This document shows, piece after piece, positions 8,880 through 16,080 of a DNA stretch of 64,000 nucleotides. How positions within the stretch are numbered: the stretch's first letter is position 1; the number at the start of each line of letters is the position of its first letter. The stretch is from Streptacidiphilus jiangxiensis. Lineage in GTDB: Bacteria > Actinomycetota > Actinomycetes > Streptomycetales > Streptomycetaceae. A program made the translations under genes and the position numbers. The notes under the pieces were generated by a model. The model was not told the origin of the DNA. It saw only the letters and a list, made by a program, of their open reading frames with translations, and did not search any database. The DNA lies in the NCBI RefSeq assembly GCF_900109465.1, contig NZ_FOAZ01000002.1:62001-126000 (forward strand), in the 5' to 3' direction.

Positions 8880-9023
8880 ATGGACTTGGACCCGCTTCCG
8901 GTCGGGGTCACCAGCCTCATCACGGCGATCAACTGCTTCGCCCCCGAGCGCAACATCGGGTTCCCCGGCTTCGCCCTATACCGCCATCACCGGCGGACAT
9001 CGTCGAACACGTGGAGAGGCTGA
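8880..9023 (+). CDS. possible small protein or gene remnant (47 aa)
   Basis: A short frame reading MDLDPLPVGVTSLITAIN then FAPERNIGFPGFALYRHH. Its first 37 codons have about 90% G/C in third position, a sign of real coding history. It lies in the same frame as the preceding small gene, 39 nt after its stop. There is no properly spaced ribosome site, so it may be a remnant. Function unknown. Confidence 0.3.
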   Translation: MDLDPLPVGVTSLITAINCFAPERNIGFPGFALYRHHRRTSSNTWRG

Positions 9024-9127
9024 GTCCCCCTGATCACCGGCTCCGCCGTTTGGAGTTGATGACCCTGGGCAGACGCGCACTGCTCGCCCGGGCCTGGGCC
9101 AAGCTGTGCGAGCTGGGAGGGGAGACC

Positions 9128-9538
9128 ATGCGCGTGGTACGGGCCGTGCAGGCACTGTTGCTGAAGGCGAAGCAGGCAGATCTGTCCATTCCCTGCAGCC
9201 TCGGCTTCTCGAGCGCCGATCCTTATGCCGTTCGGCTCTCGTTCCCCTCGGTCCGCGACGCCGGCGGACGGCCACTCACCTGGTGCTTCGCCCGCGAGCT
9301 CCTGCTGGATGGACTCCGGCAGTTCAGTGGGAGAGGCGACGTTTTCGTTCTGCCCGCACGCGAGGGAAACCCCTTCATTGAACTCCACAGCGGCCGGGGT
9401 ATCGCCTTGCTCCAACTGGCCACGGGCGACCTTGTCGGCTTCCTCGCCGCGTGCGAGAGAGTGGTCCCCTTGGGTACCGAGAGCAACCTCGTCGACTGGG
9501 ACGAGGTCATCGACAAGCTGCTCGACCGGGCCGCGTGA
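9128..9538 (+). CDS. SsgA/SsgB-family sporulation protein
   Basis: A 136-aa SsgA-like protein, the usual family length. Core motifs are SADPYAVRLSFPSV, the strongly conserved PLTWCFARELLLDGL, IALLQLATGDLVGFL and an acidic tail (SNLVDWDEVIDKLL). The ATG at 9128 follows GGAGGGGAG at good spacing; longer frames upstream lack homology. It should act in sporulation-specific division. It is closer to the family consensus than its paralogue at 7839-8246. Confidence 0.88.
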   Translation: MRVVRAVQALLLKAKQADLSIPCSLGFSSADPYAVRLSFPSVRDAGGRPLTWCFARELLLDGLRQFSGRGDVFVLPAREGNPFIELHSGRGIALLQLATGDLVGFLAACERVVPLGTESNLVDWDEVIDKLLDRAA

Positions 9539-9549
9539 GCACTCTTCGC

Positions 9550-9567
9550 GGCAACTGGGGTGTTGCC
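9550..9567. terminator. short stem-loop between convergent genes
   Basis: GGCAAC, 6-nt loop, GTTGCC, located between the stop of the SsgA-like gene and the stop of the convergent small membrane protein gene. Possibly a bidirectional terminator. Confidence 0.35.
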
Positions 9568-9572
9568 AACCC

Positions 9573-9737
9573 TCAGGCGCGATCCCGACGCGCGTGGGCC
9601 GGCCGAACGCGATGCGTGTGAGCCGTCGAAGCCCGGCGGCGCGGCTTGTCGTCCGAGAGTTCGAACTCCTCCCACCGCCCCAGGGCGAGCACTACCAGCA
9701 ACAGGAACGGGGGCATGAGCAGGGCCAGGAAGATCAC
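9573..9737 (-). CDS. small single-span membrane protein (54 aa)
   Basis: Read on the minus strand from a GTG with AGGAG six bases upstream. The first 17 residues are nearly all hydrophobic (VIFLALLMPPFLLLVVLALG), followed by RWEEFEL and a basic tail. The layout is that of the many unannotated small membrane proteins of streptomycetes. No function is inferred. Confidence 0.6.
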   Translation of the reverse strand: MIFLALLMPPFLLLVVLALGRWEEFELSDDKPRRRASTAHTHRVRPAHARRDRA

Positions 9738-9948
9738 GTCGCTCTCCTACGTGCTGAGGACCACGAAACACCCGAGAGCGCCTCACCCGGATCGGTCCGC
9801 CCAAACAATCCAAGTGCCGCGGTGCGCCTGAGCAGCAGATACGGGTGAGCAGACGTCGAGCGGGTAGACGCGGGCCGGGTGGGTCGAGCCCGGAGAAGTG
9901 GGCACGAGGCTCCACCGGGCGCAAGGATCGGAAGAGATGGAGGACGCG

Positions 9949-10224
9949 ATGACCTACTGGAGCGAAGTTCGCATAGAGGAGGACCGGTTCGAGGCGGCTC
10001 GCGTTCTGGTGCCGGCGACCGGCGAGGAACTGTGGGTGACCGCGCAGGAGTGCGCGGACCAGCACCTCCTCGCCGAGCTGAAGGGACGGTTCGTGATGCA
10101 CGAGGAGCCGATGCCCTACCGGGTCGAGGTGCGCGTATGGTCGGACCAATTGGAAGGGCCACCCGCAGCGACCGCCGCCTGGGACACGGAACACGGCTTC
10201 CTGAGGCCGAGCGGAACCGCCTGA
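9949..10224 (+). CDS. small conserved protein, paralogue of the gene at 53751
   Basis: A 91-aa soluble protein. YWSEVRIEEDRFEAARVLV, CADQHLLAELKGRF and PYRVEVRVWSDQLEG align with the protein at 53751-54080 (RQHLLAELQGRQF, PHRVEVRVWEDRAEG). GGAGG lies 5 nt before the ATG at 9949, favouring it over an earlier ATG. I do not know a function. Both copies sit near stress-signalling genes. Confidence 0.65.
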   Translation: MTYWSEVRIEEDRFEAARVLVPATGEELWVTAQECADQHLLAELKGRFVMHEEPMPYRVEVRVWSDQLEGPPAATAAWDTEHGFLRPSGTA

Positions 10225-10686
10225 ACGCAATAGGCCGATCGGCCGTCGACCGGGGTGACCGCTGACCCTCGCCTGCGCGGGATTGTGCTGGCCATCCGAT
10301 GAAGAGCAGCGCCCTGGCGCTCAAGCCCCTGCCAAAGCCGGTACCCGATGCAGTGCGCCGACACGCTGTCGAGCATCGCCTGCGCCCCACCCCGGCAATG
10401 CTCGCCATCGGCCACAGCCAGCGACCCAGTCGTGGGTTGTCCTGGGCGCCAGCGTGAGCCGAGGGTCCCAGACAAGGGACGGCAGACGCCTCTGGGTGAA
10501 CTGCCGGCCCGGACCGGACGGTGAGCAGTCATGCACTGGGGAGACGCGGCCACGAACCAAACGAGCCGCAGTTGTACTGCGACGTGGTTCCGACTCGCTC
10601 GGGCGGCGCGTTCCTGGCGAGATGCCCTGCCGCCCTACGCCGAGACCCGGCCGTGCCGAAGGCGGGGCGGTGCCAAGCATTCGCTC
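10225..10686. other. no gene recognised
   Basis: 462 bp after the small conserved gene. It starts with a 12-bp palindrome (10233-10244, GGCCGATCGGCC) that could help terminate transcription. Open frames on both strands are Arg/Pro-rich and lack start signals or homology. Confidence 0.4.
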
Positions 10687-10914
10687 TCACCTTCTCCACC
10701 TTCTGTGCCGCCGCGGCGGCTGGGCAGTCGACCCGTCCGGCTCACTGGGCGGGTTGTGTCGACGCGCCGCGGAGTGTGGCCCCCGCCGCGAGACACCGAC
10801 TCCCGTAAGGACGACGAGCACGAGCATCACAAGTAGTGGGACCAAAACCGCGTAGCCCCCCGAGCCAGCGGACGCCTGGGTCACCCAAACGGCCGTTTCA
10901 AAACTTCGGATCAT
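10687..10914 (-). CDS. small membrane protein with basic tail (75 aa)
   Basis: The ATG at 10914 is preceded by AAGGAGGT, a near-perfect ribosome site, at 9 nt. The protein has one hydrophobic segment (GYAVLVPLLVMLVLVVLTGV, about residues 19-38) and an Arg/Pro-rich cytoplasmic tail ending HRRWRR. A longer frame upstream is not supported. Function unknown. Confidence 0.55.
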   Translation of the reverse strand: MIRSFETAVWVTQASAGSGGYAVLVPLLVMLVLVVLTGVGVSRRGPHSAARRHNPPSEPDGSTAQPPRRHRRWRR

Positions 10915-11097
10915 GGCGTGCGGACCTCCTTCCGGCCGCGCTTGCCCAGGGCCAGCAGGAACAACCAACCATCCGGCGCAAGGGCAGAGCCCACGGCGCG
11001 GGCGAGCTTCGTACCCCGGAGCCAACCGAGCGGCCCGGAGCGCGGCGATCCGATCCACGAAACGGGAGCGGCCCCCCGGTTCGCCTGGACAGCAGGC

Positions 11098-11337
11098 TCA
11101 GGTCTGCTGTCGCGCATCATCCTCAACGAGCCGCAGTACGCTGGCGTGCTCTGCTGGGCAGCTTCCCGAGCGGCCGTCTGCATAGCGGACTCTCAGCCGC
11201 ACGCCGGATCCGGCGCTGACCACAGTCGCACACTCGGCCGCCGCCTGGGGCGAGTCGCGGTGGATGATGATCTGGTCACCTCTGTGGTAGCCGTCGGCGT
11301 GCATCTCACGGGTCACTTCCTTGGTTTGCTGTTCCAT
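11098..11337 (-). CDS. small hypothetical protein, DUF1918-like
   Basis: A 79-aa protein with GDQIIIHRDSPQAAAECATVV and a short beta-rich core (RLRVRYADGRSG), resembling the DUF1918 pattern (GD.I.IH... followed by V.F.DG). The start may be at 11337 or at the internal ATG at 11304, which has AAGGAAG upstream. No function is established. The assignment is by pattern only. Confidence 0.5.
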   Translation of the reverse strand: MEQQTKEVTREMHADGYHRGDQIIIHRDSPQAAAECATVVSAGSGVRLRVRYADGRSGSCPAEHASVLRLVEDDARQQT

Positions 11338-11539
11338 CCGCGCCTACCCAGCGTGAAAGCCCTCACGCAGAGTGGCCCTGACTGACCCATCCCAGCCGAC
11401 CGGAAAAGTACACCGATGCGCGGTGTGCGACCACGCCGACGGGGCAGGTGCGAACCGAGAGACGACTCAGAGCAGCGCGGACGGCCCGCCCTTCTGCGAC
11501 TGCCGCTTGCCGCCTGCCGCGTCACGAATGGGGATGCGC

Positions 11540-12022
11540 ATGTCCGCCCGCACGCCCAGCCCTCCGCACCGAGTGCGCCGACGCACCGACCAGCCGGTCG
11601 GACGCGCCGTGCCCGAGATCCGGCGCTTGGCACTGGGCGGGTTCACCAACGAGGTTGCTGCAGGCCGCGGCTTCACCCGAGCGGCACTGACCGACTGGGG
11701 TTGGACTGACACGAATCAGCACCTCAGCGGGAGGCCCGAGGCCACGGACGACGTGCTCCTTGTCGTCTCCGAACTGCTCTCGAACGCCAGTCGACATGCC
11801 GGCGGCACCCTTGTCCTCGAGGCGAGGCGGCTCACCGCGCGCAGTGTGCGGGTCGAGGTCTTCGACAGAAGTTCCACCCTGCCGACGCCCTCCTCGCCCG
11901 ACTATGCAGGACAAACCGGCGGCTACGGTCTGCGCATCGTGCACCGGCTCTCGACCCGTTGGGGTGTCACCCTGCGCCGAGCGAGTCCGGGCAAGTCGGT
12001 CTGGGCGGAACTCAGCCGCTGA
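11540..12022 (+). CDS. RsbW-like ATP-binding anti-sigma factor/serine kinase
   Basis: A 160-aa GHKL ATPase of the RsbW/SpoIIAB type. The N box is VVSELLSNASRHAGG, the glycine motif TGGYGLRIVHRLSTRWG and the C-terminus KSVWAEL. Such proteins bind SigB-type sigma factors or phosphorylate STAS antagonists. The ATG at 11540 is chosen for the GGGGA upstream; in-frame ATGs at 11528 and 11534 are alternatives. It is a single gene upstream of the MFS transporter, about 2 kb from a SigB-like factor. The partner is unknown. Confidence 0.82.
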   Translation: MSARTPSPPHRVRRRTDQPVGRAVPEIRRLALGGFTNEVAAGRGFTRAALTDWGWTDTNQHLSGRPEATDDVLLVVSELLSNASRHAGGTLVLEARRLTARSVRVEVFDRSSTLPTPSSPDYAGQTGGYGLRIVHRLSTRWGVTLRRASPGKSVWAELSR

Positions 12023-12245
12023 GTCCTGGCTTCCGGCACGGCCGCAGTCCAGAGCCGCATACGCCGACGTGTCCGTCCTGCCTCACAAGGTGCCAAGATC
12101 ACAGACGCCGCGCATGCAACCGACGCGAGCGGGCAGCCGCCCAGGAGTGCGAGAACTGATGTCAACGTTCCGCTGACGGATCGCTCTGGCGGCCGGGCCG
12201 CCATCGGCAAGCCTGGGTCCTGACGACGGAACCCGCAGGAAAGCG

Positions 12246-13769
12246 GTGATGGTGATGCAACGCGCGGACAGCAGCGGCAGTCGCAATGACACTGTTGGCG
12301 TCAAGGACGAACCCACCGTCCAGACCAGGGTGCCGGGCAGGTTGGACCGACTGCCCTGGTCCAGGTGGCACTGGCGCATCGTGATCGGGCTCGGCACGGT
12401 CTGGATTCTGGACGGCCTGGAAGTCACGATCGTCGGCAACATGGCCTCGCGACTGGCGGAGCACGGCAGCGGCATCAACATCACCACCGCTCAGGTCACC
12501 ACCTTCGCGGCGGCCATCTACGTCGCCGGGGCCTGCTGCGGAGCGCTCTTCTTCGGGCGCATGACCGACCTCCATGGCCGCAAGAAACTCTTCATGATCA
12601 CCCTTGCCGTCTACCTGTCCGCCACGGCCCTCACCAGCCTGTCCTGGACAGCCTGGTTCTTCTTCGTCTGCCGCTTCTTCACCGGCTTCGGAATCGGCGG
12701 CGAATACGCGGCCATCAACTCGGCCATCGACGAACTGATCCCGGCCCGCGCCCGCGGCCGTGTGGACCTGATCATCAACGGCAGCTTCTGGGTGGGGGCG
12801 GCGGTCGGGTCCCTGGCCTCCATCGTGCTCCTCAACACCGCCATCTTCGCCACGGACCTCGGATGGCGGCTGGCCTTCGCCATCGGTGTCGTGCTCGGAC
12901 TCGTCATCGTGCTGGTCCGGCGGCACGTACCGGAGAGCCCTCGTTGGCTGTTCACCCACGGCCGCGCCGAAGAAGCGGAAAGGCTGGTCGCCGAGATCGA
13001 GCAGGAGATCACCGACAACACCGGCGTGGAACTCGAGCCGGTGGAGGAATCCGTGACTGTGCGACAGCGGCACAGCATCAGCTTCACGGAGATCGCACGC
13101 ACCGTGATCCGCGAGTACCCGCGGCGCGGGATCCTGGGCTTGGCGCTCTTCATCGGGCAGGCCTTCCTTTACAACGCGGTCACGTTCGGCTACGCGGTGA
13201 TCCTGACCACCTTCTTCAAGACCCCCACCGGCGACACCGGCTACTACTTCGTCGTCATCGCGGTCGGGAACTTCCTCGGCCCGCTGCTCCTGGGCCGGCT
13301 ATTCGACACCGTCGGCCGCAAGCCGATGATCGCCGGGACGTACATCCTGTCCGGCGTTCTGTTGTTCGGCACGGCCTTCCTGTTCCAGCGCGGTGTGCTG
13401 GACGCGGTCACGATGACCGCCTGCTGGACAATCGTGCTCTTCTTCGCCTCAGCCGGAGCGAGCTCGGCCTACCTCACCGTCAGCGAGATCTTCCCGCTGG
13501 AGACCCGGGCCCTCTGCATCGCCTTCTTCTACGCGGTCGGGACCGCACTGGGTGGCATCACCGGCCCGCTGCTCTTCAACGGGCTGGTCAGCAGCGGCAA
13601 GACCACCGACACGACACTCGCCTTCTGCATCGGCGCGGGTCTCATGGTCGCAGCGGGTCTGGTGGAGGCTGCCATCGGCGTCCGGGCAGAGCGGCGAAGT
13701 CTGGAATCGATCGCCCAGCCGCTGAGCGCCATGGCGGTACCGCAGACGGCGACCGGACGCCAGGTATGA
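12246..13769 (+). CDS. MFS transporter, sugar-porter type
   Basis: A 507-aa twelve-span major facilitator. It has the motif GRMTDLHGRKKLF between helices 2 and 3, RFFTGFGIGGEYAAI in helix 4, PESPRWLFTHGRAEEAERL before the central loop and a repeat-type GRLFDTVGRKPMI in the second half. These are the metabolite/H+ symporter hallmarks. The substrate cannot be told from sequence. Start is GTG at 12246 or ATG at 12249, both served by AGGA. Orientation suggests it is a separate transcript from the sigma gene 276 bp downstream. Confidence 0.88.
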   Translation: MMVMQRADSSGSRNDTVGVKDEPTVQTRVPGRLDRLPWSRWHWRIVIGLGTVWILDGLEVTIVGNMASRLAEHGSGINITTAQVTTFAAAIYVAGACCGALFFGRMTDLHGRKKLFMITLAVYLSATALTSLSWTAWFFFVCRFFTGFGIGGEYAAINSAIDELIPARARGRVDLIINGSFWVGAAVGSLASIVLLNTAIFATDLGWRLAFAIGVVLGLVIVLVRRHVPESPRWLFTHGRAEEAERLVAEIEQEITDNTGVELEPVEESVTVRQRHSISFTEIARTVIREYPRRGILGLALFIGQAFLYNAVTFGYAVILTTFFKTPTGDTGYYFVVIAVGNFLGPLLLGRLFDTVGRKPMIAGTYILSGVLLFGTAFLFQRGVLDAVTMTACWTIVLFFASAGASSAYLTVSEIFPLETRALCIAFFYAVGTALGGITGPLLFNGLVSSGKTTDTTLAFCIGAGLMVAAGLVEAAIGVRAERRSLESIAQPLSAMAVPQTATGRQV

Positions 13770-13946
13770 ACGCCTGCTCGTCCCCCCGGACCGGCTGGCA
13801 CTCTCGGCGGCCCTGCCCCTTCCGGCGTCCAGCCGGCCGCTCGACACCGTCCCCGAAGTGGCGCAACCCAATCATCACAAGGAGCTAGTAGGCGTCACGG
13901 AAAGTCACTGGGCTGGGGTCAGATCACGGTTCGGCAACGAATGGGC

Positions 13947-13972
13947 GCATCATTGGGGCGCCCCTGGGGTAG
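13947..13972 (+). promoter_or_regulatory. candidate SigB-type promoter before sigma gene
   Basis: GCAT, 16 nt, GGGTAG, about 75 nt before the sigma-factor ATG. It fits the known streptomycete SigB consensus (GNNT, 14-16 nt, GGGTAC/T) except for the last base. It suggests autoregulation. Confidence 0.3.
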
Positions 13973-14045
13973 GCGAACGGAGATGCCTCAAGAAACCGAG
14001 TCCCGCCGTACACCCAGGCGCGGACCACGTGCCAAGAGGAGCCGC

Positions 14046-14936
14046 ATGTCCAGGACCTTCACCCAAGCCACCGCCGCAGAGCAGGTCGGGACGCACGACG
14101 GGCCTGTCGGCCACGCGCCGGCAGTACCCGAGCTGGACGGCATGCCGGTGATACCCGATCCAGCTGGTCTGGCGACCGCGGACGCGCGCGAACTCTCCAA
14201 GGTGCTCTTCACCCGTCTTCGGTCGCTGGAGGAAGGCACCAGCGCGTACTCCTACGTACGCAACACACTGGTCGAGCTCAACATGGCGTTGGTGCGCTAC
14301 GCCGCCTCGCGGTTCAGCCACCGCAGCGAGCCCATGGAGGACATCGTCCAGGTGGGCACCATAGGGCTGATCAAGGCCATCAACCGCTTCGACGCGGACC
14401 GCGAGGTCGAGTTCCTGACCTACGCCCTGCCGACCATCACCGGTGAGATCAAGCGCTTCTTCCGTGACACCAGTTGGTCCGTCCAGGTCCCCCGGAGGCT
14501 GCAGGAGCTCCGACTGCGCCTGGCCAAGGCCAACGAGCTCCTGGAACAGCGGCTCGATCGCGAGCCGACCGTCGCCGAACTCGCCGCGCACCTGGACATC
14601 ACCGAGGCAGAGGTCGTCGACGGGCAGATCGCCGGCAACGCCTACACCGCCGGCACTCTCGAAGCGCCCGCGACGGCCGACCCCGAGGACGAGGGACCGC
14701 TGGAGCGTCGCCTGGGCTACGTCGACCCGGCACTGGAGAAGGTCGAGTCGATGACCGCCCTGAGGCCGCTCATCGCGCGACTGCCCGACCGCGACCGCGC
14801 GATCCTTTCCATGCGCTTCGTCGAGGAGTTGACGCAGACACAGATCGGCGAGCGCATCGGAGTTTCCCAGATGCAGGTCTCCCGGCTGCTGCACAGCACC
14901 CTGGAGACTCTCCGCGAGGGCCTCCAGCACGATTAG
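14046..14936 (+). CDS. RNA polymerase sigma factor, SigB/SigF/SigG family
   Basis: A 296-aa alternative sigma factor. Region 2 is LVRYAASRFSHRSEPMEDI through FLTYALPTITGEIKRFFRD; region 3 is VPRRLQELRLRLAKANELL with LDREPTVAELAAHL; region 4 is RDRAILSMRFVEELTQTQIG with the helix-turn-helix ERIGVSQMQVSRLL. AGGAG precedes the ATG at 14046, and the conserved sequence starts well after it. It should direct stress or developmental genes and be restrained by an RsbW-like kinase, probably the convergent gene 18 bp away. Confidence 0.92.
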   Translation: MSRTFTQATAAEQVGTHDGPVGHAPAVPELDGMPVIPDPAGLATADARELSKVLFTRLRSLEEGTSAYSYVRNTLVELNMALVRYAASRFSHRSEPMEDIVQVGTIGLIKAINRFDADREVEFLTYALPTITGEIKRFFRDTSWSVQVPRRLQELRLRLAKANELLEQRLDREPTVAELAAHLDITEAEVVDGQIAGNAYTAGTLEAPATADPEDEGPLERRLGYVDPALEKVESMTALRPLIARLPDRDRAILSMRFVEELTQTQIGERIGVSQMQVSRLLHSTLETLREGLQHD

Positions 14937-14954
14937 CCTCAGCCGAACCGGTGC

Positions 14955-15398
14955 TCACACGGCGTCGAACTCCGCCCAGACGAACTTGCCGTCGGCCAAC
15001 GGAGTGGTGCCCCATCGTGCGCACAGCCTGCGCACGACCAGAAGTCCGTGTCCGCCCGGTCGCGCGGGAACCTCCGGTTCCCGCGCGACCGGGCGGACAG
15101 GACTGAGATCGCTCACCCCAACCGTCAGCCGCACCGGATCGACATCGAGCACCAGTTCCACTGCCCCGCCACCGTGGATCATCGCGTTGGACACGAGCTC
15201 GGAGACAACCAGCAGGACGTCCTCGATGGTCTCCTCCGCGTCAGCGCCCGCCGGATCAGCCCAGCCCCACTCGGTCACGACATCCCGGCTGAAGTCACGG
15301 GCCCTGCCGACCACACCCGAGGACCCTCTGAGACGCAGACGCCGCACCTGGTGCGCAGTCCGCCCACCGACCTCGGGCCTCGCCTCCCGGCCCGTCAC
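14955..15398 (-). CDS. RsbW-like ATP-binding anti-sigma factor
   Basis: A 147-aa GHKL protein with the N box VVSELVSNAMIHGGG and the glycine motif GGHGLLVVRRLCARWG. The GTG start overlaps the stop of the upstream STAS gene by 4 nt (GTGA), so kinase and antagonist are translationally coupled, the classic rsbV-rsbW arrangement. It is convergent with the SigB-like gene, its likely target. An odd feature: a perfect 24-bp inverted repeat lies inside the gene and encodes the segment PVRPVAREPEVPARPGG. Confidence 0.85.
   Translation of the reverse strand: MTGREARPEVGGRTAHQVRRLRLRGSSGVVGRARDFSRDVVTEWGWADPAGADAEETIEDVLLVVSELVSNAMIHGGGAVELVLDVDPVRLTVGVSDLSPVRPVAREPEVPARPGGHGLLVVRRLCARWGTTPLADGKFVWAEFDAV
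15049..15099. repeat. perfect 24-bp inverted repeat inside the rsbW-like gene
   Basis: Arms 15049-15072 and 15076-15099 are exact reverse complements, with a 3-nt loop (TCC). The left arm starts TGTCCGCCCGGTCG. The hairpin, in DNA or mRNA, would be extremely stable. It lies in the 3' third of a coding sequence, between the N box and the glycine motif. Confidence 0.9.
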
Positions 15399-15775
15399 GT
15401 GTCCACCCGAGCAGTGTCCAGATCCGGGTAGACCTCGAAGACCTCCGCAGCTCCCGTCACCGTGAGCAACCGCTGGAGCTGAGGACCGGGAGCGACCAGC
15501 CCGAAGCGCCGGCCCGCCTCACCGGCGCTCAGACGCGCTCGCAGGAGGGCATTGAGTCCGGTGGAGTCACAGAAGCCGAGCTCACGACAGTCCAGCAGGA
15601 CTCTGGAGACCTCCGCCTGCGTCAGTTGATCAAACGCTGAATCCAGCGCGCCGACAGAGTCGTGGTCGAGCTCGCCGGCCACGGTGACGACCCCCATGCC
15701 CGGTTCCACCGCAACCGCCACCCTGAGTCGGCCCGATTCCACCGCCGGCCCGCCCGGCTGCGGCTGCTCGGTCAT
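15395..15775 (-). CDS. STAS-domain anti-sigma factor antagonist (RsbV-like)
   Basis: A 126-aa STAS protein. VVTVAGELDHDSVGALDSA is the first strand-helix, and GFCDSTGLNALL carries the phosphorylatable Ser71. In its unphosphorylated form this family binds the RsbW-type kinase and frees the sigma factor. GGGGAG precedes the ATG and a SigB-type promoter candidate lies 57 nt upstream. It is the first gene of a two-gene operon with the coupled kinase gene. Confidence 0.88.
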   Translation of the reverse strand: MTEQPQPGGPAVESGRLRVAVAVEPGMGVVTVAGELDHDSVGALDSAFDQLTQAEVSRVLLDCRELGFCDSTGLNALLRARLSAGEAGRRFGLVAPGPQLQRLLTVTGAAEVFEVYPDLDTARVDT

Positions 15776-15831
15776 GCTGGACGTCTCCCCAGCTGCTCGC
15801 CAATAGTTTGCGTACTCCTCACCACTGCCTG

Positions 15832-15856
15832 CTACCCATTGCCGCCCGCATCACTC
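15832..15856 (-). promoter_or_regulatory. candidate SigB-type promoter before the rsbV-like gene
   Basis: On the minus strand: GAGT, 15 nt, GGGTAG, ending 57 nt before the STAS gene start. It matches GNNT-N14-16-GGGTA. Positive feedback by a SigB-type factor would be expected. Confidence 0.35.
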
Positions 15857-16080
15857 GCCGGGCGATGCAACGTGAAAGCGCAGGCAAAGCAGCTCCGAGG
15901 CTACCGCCGGTTTGACGGATGCGCTCTCTTGCCGCCCTCCGGCTCGGACAGGCGCCGCTCCAGCGACGCCCCTCGCATTGTCCAAGGTCCAGTGCCCCAG
16001 CCACCGCGACCGTGGCACGATGGCGACGGGACCCGACCAGGCCACCCGCTGACCTGCCACCTTCGAGGACGTGAAGCGTG

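Noticed and set aside
10531..10836. Plus-strand frame of about 100 codons in the 10.2-10.9 kb gap
   Set aside because: Arg/Pro/Ser-rich, no ribosome site at good spacing, overlaps the better supported minus-strand membrane protein.
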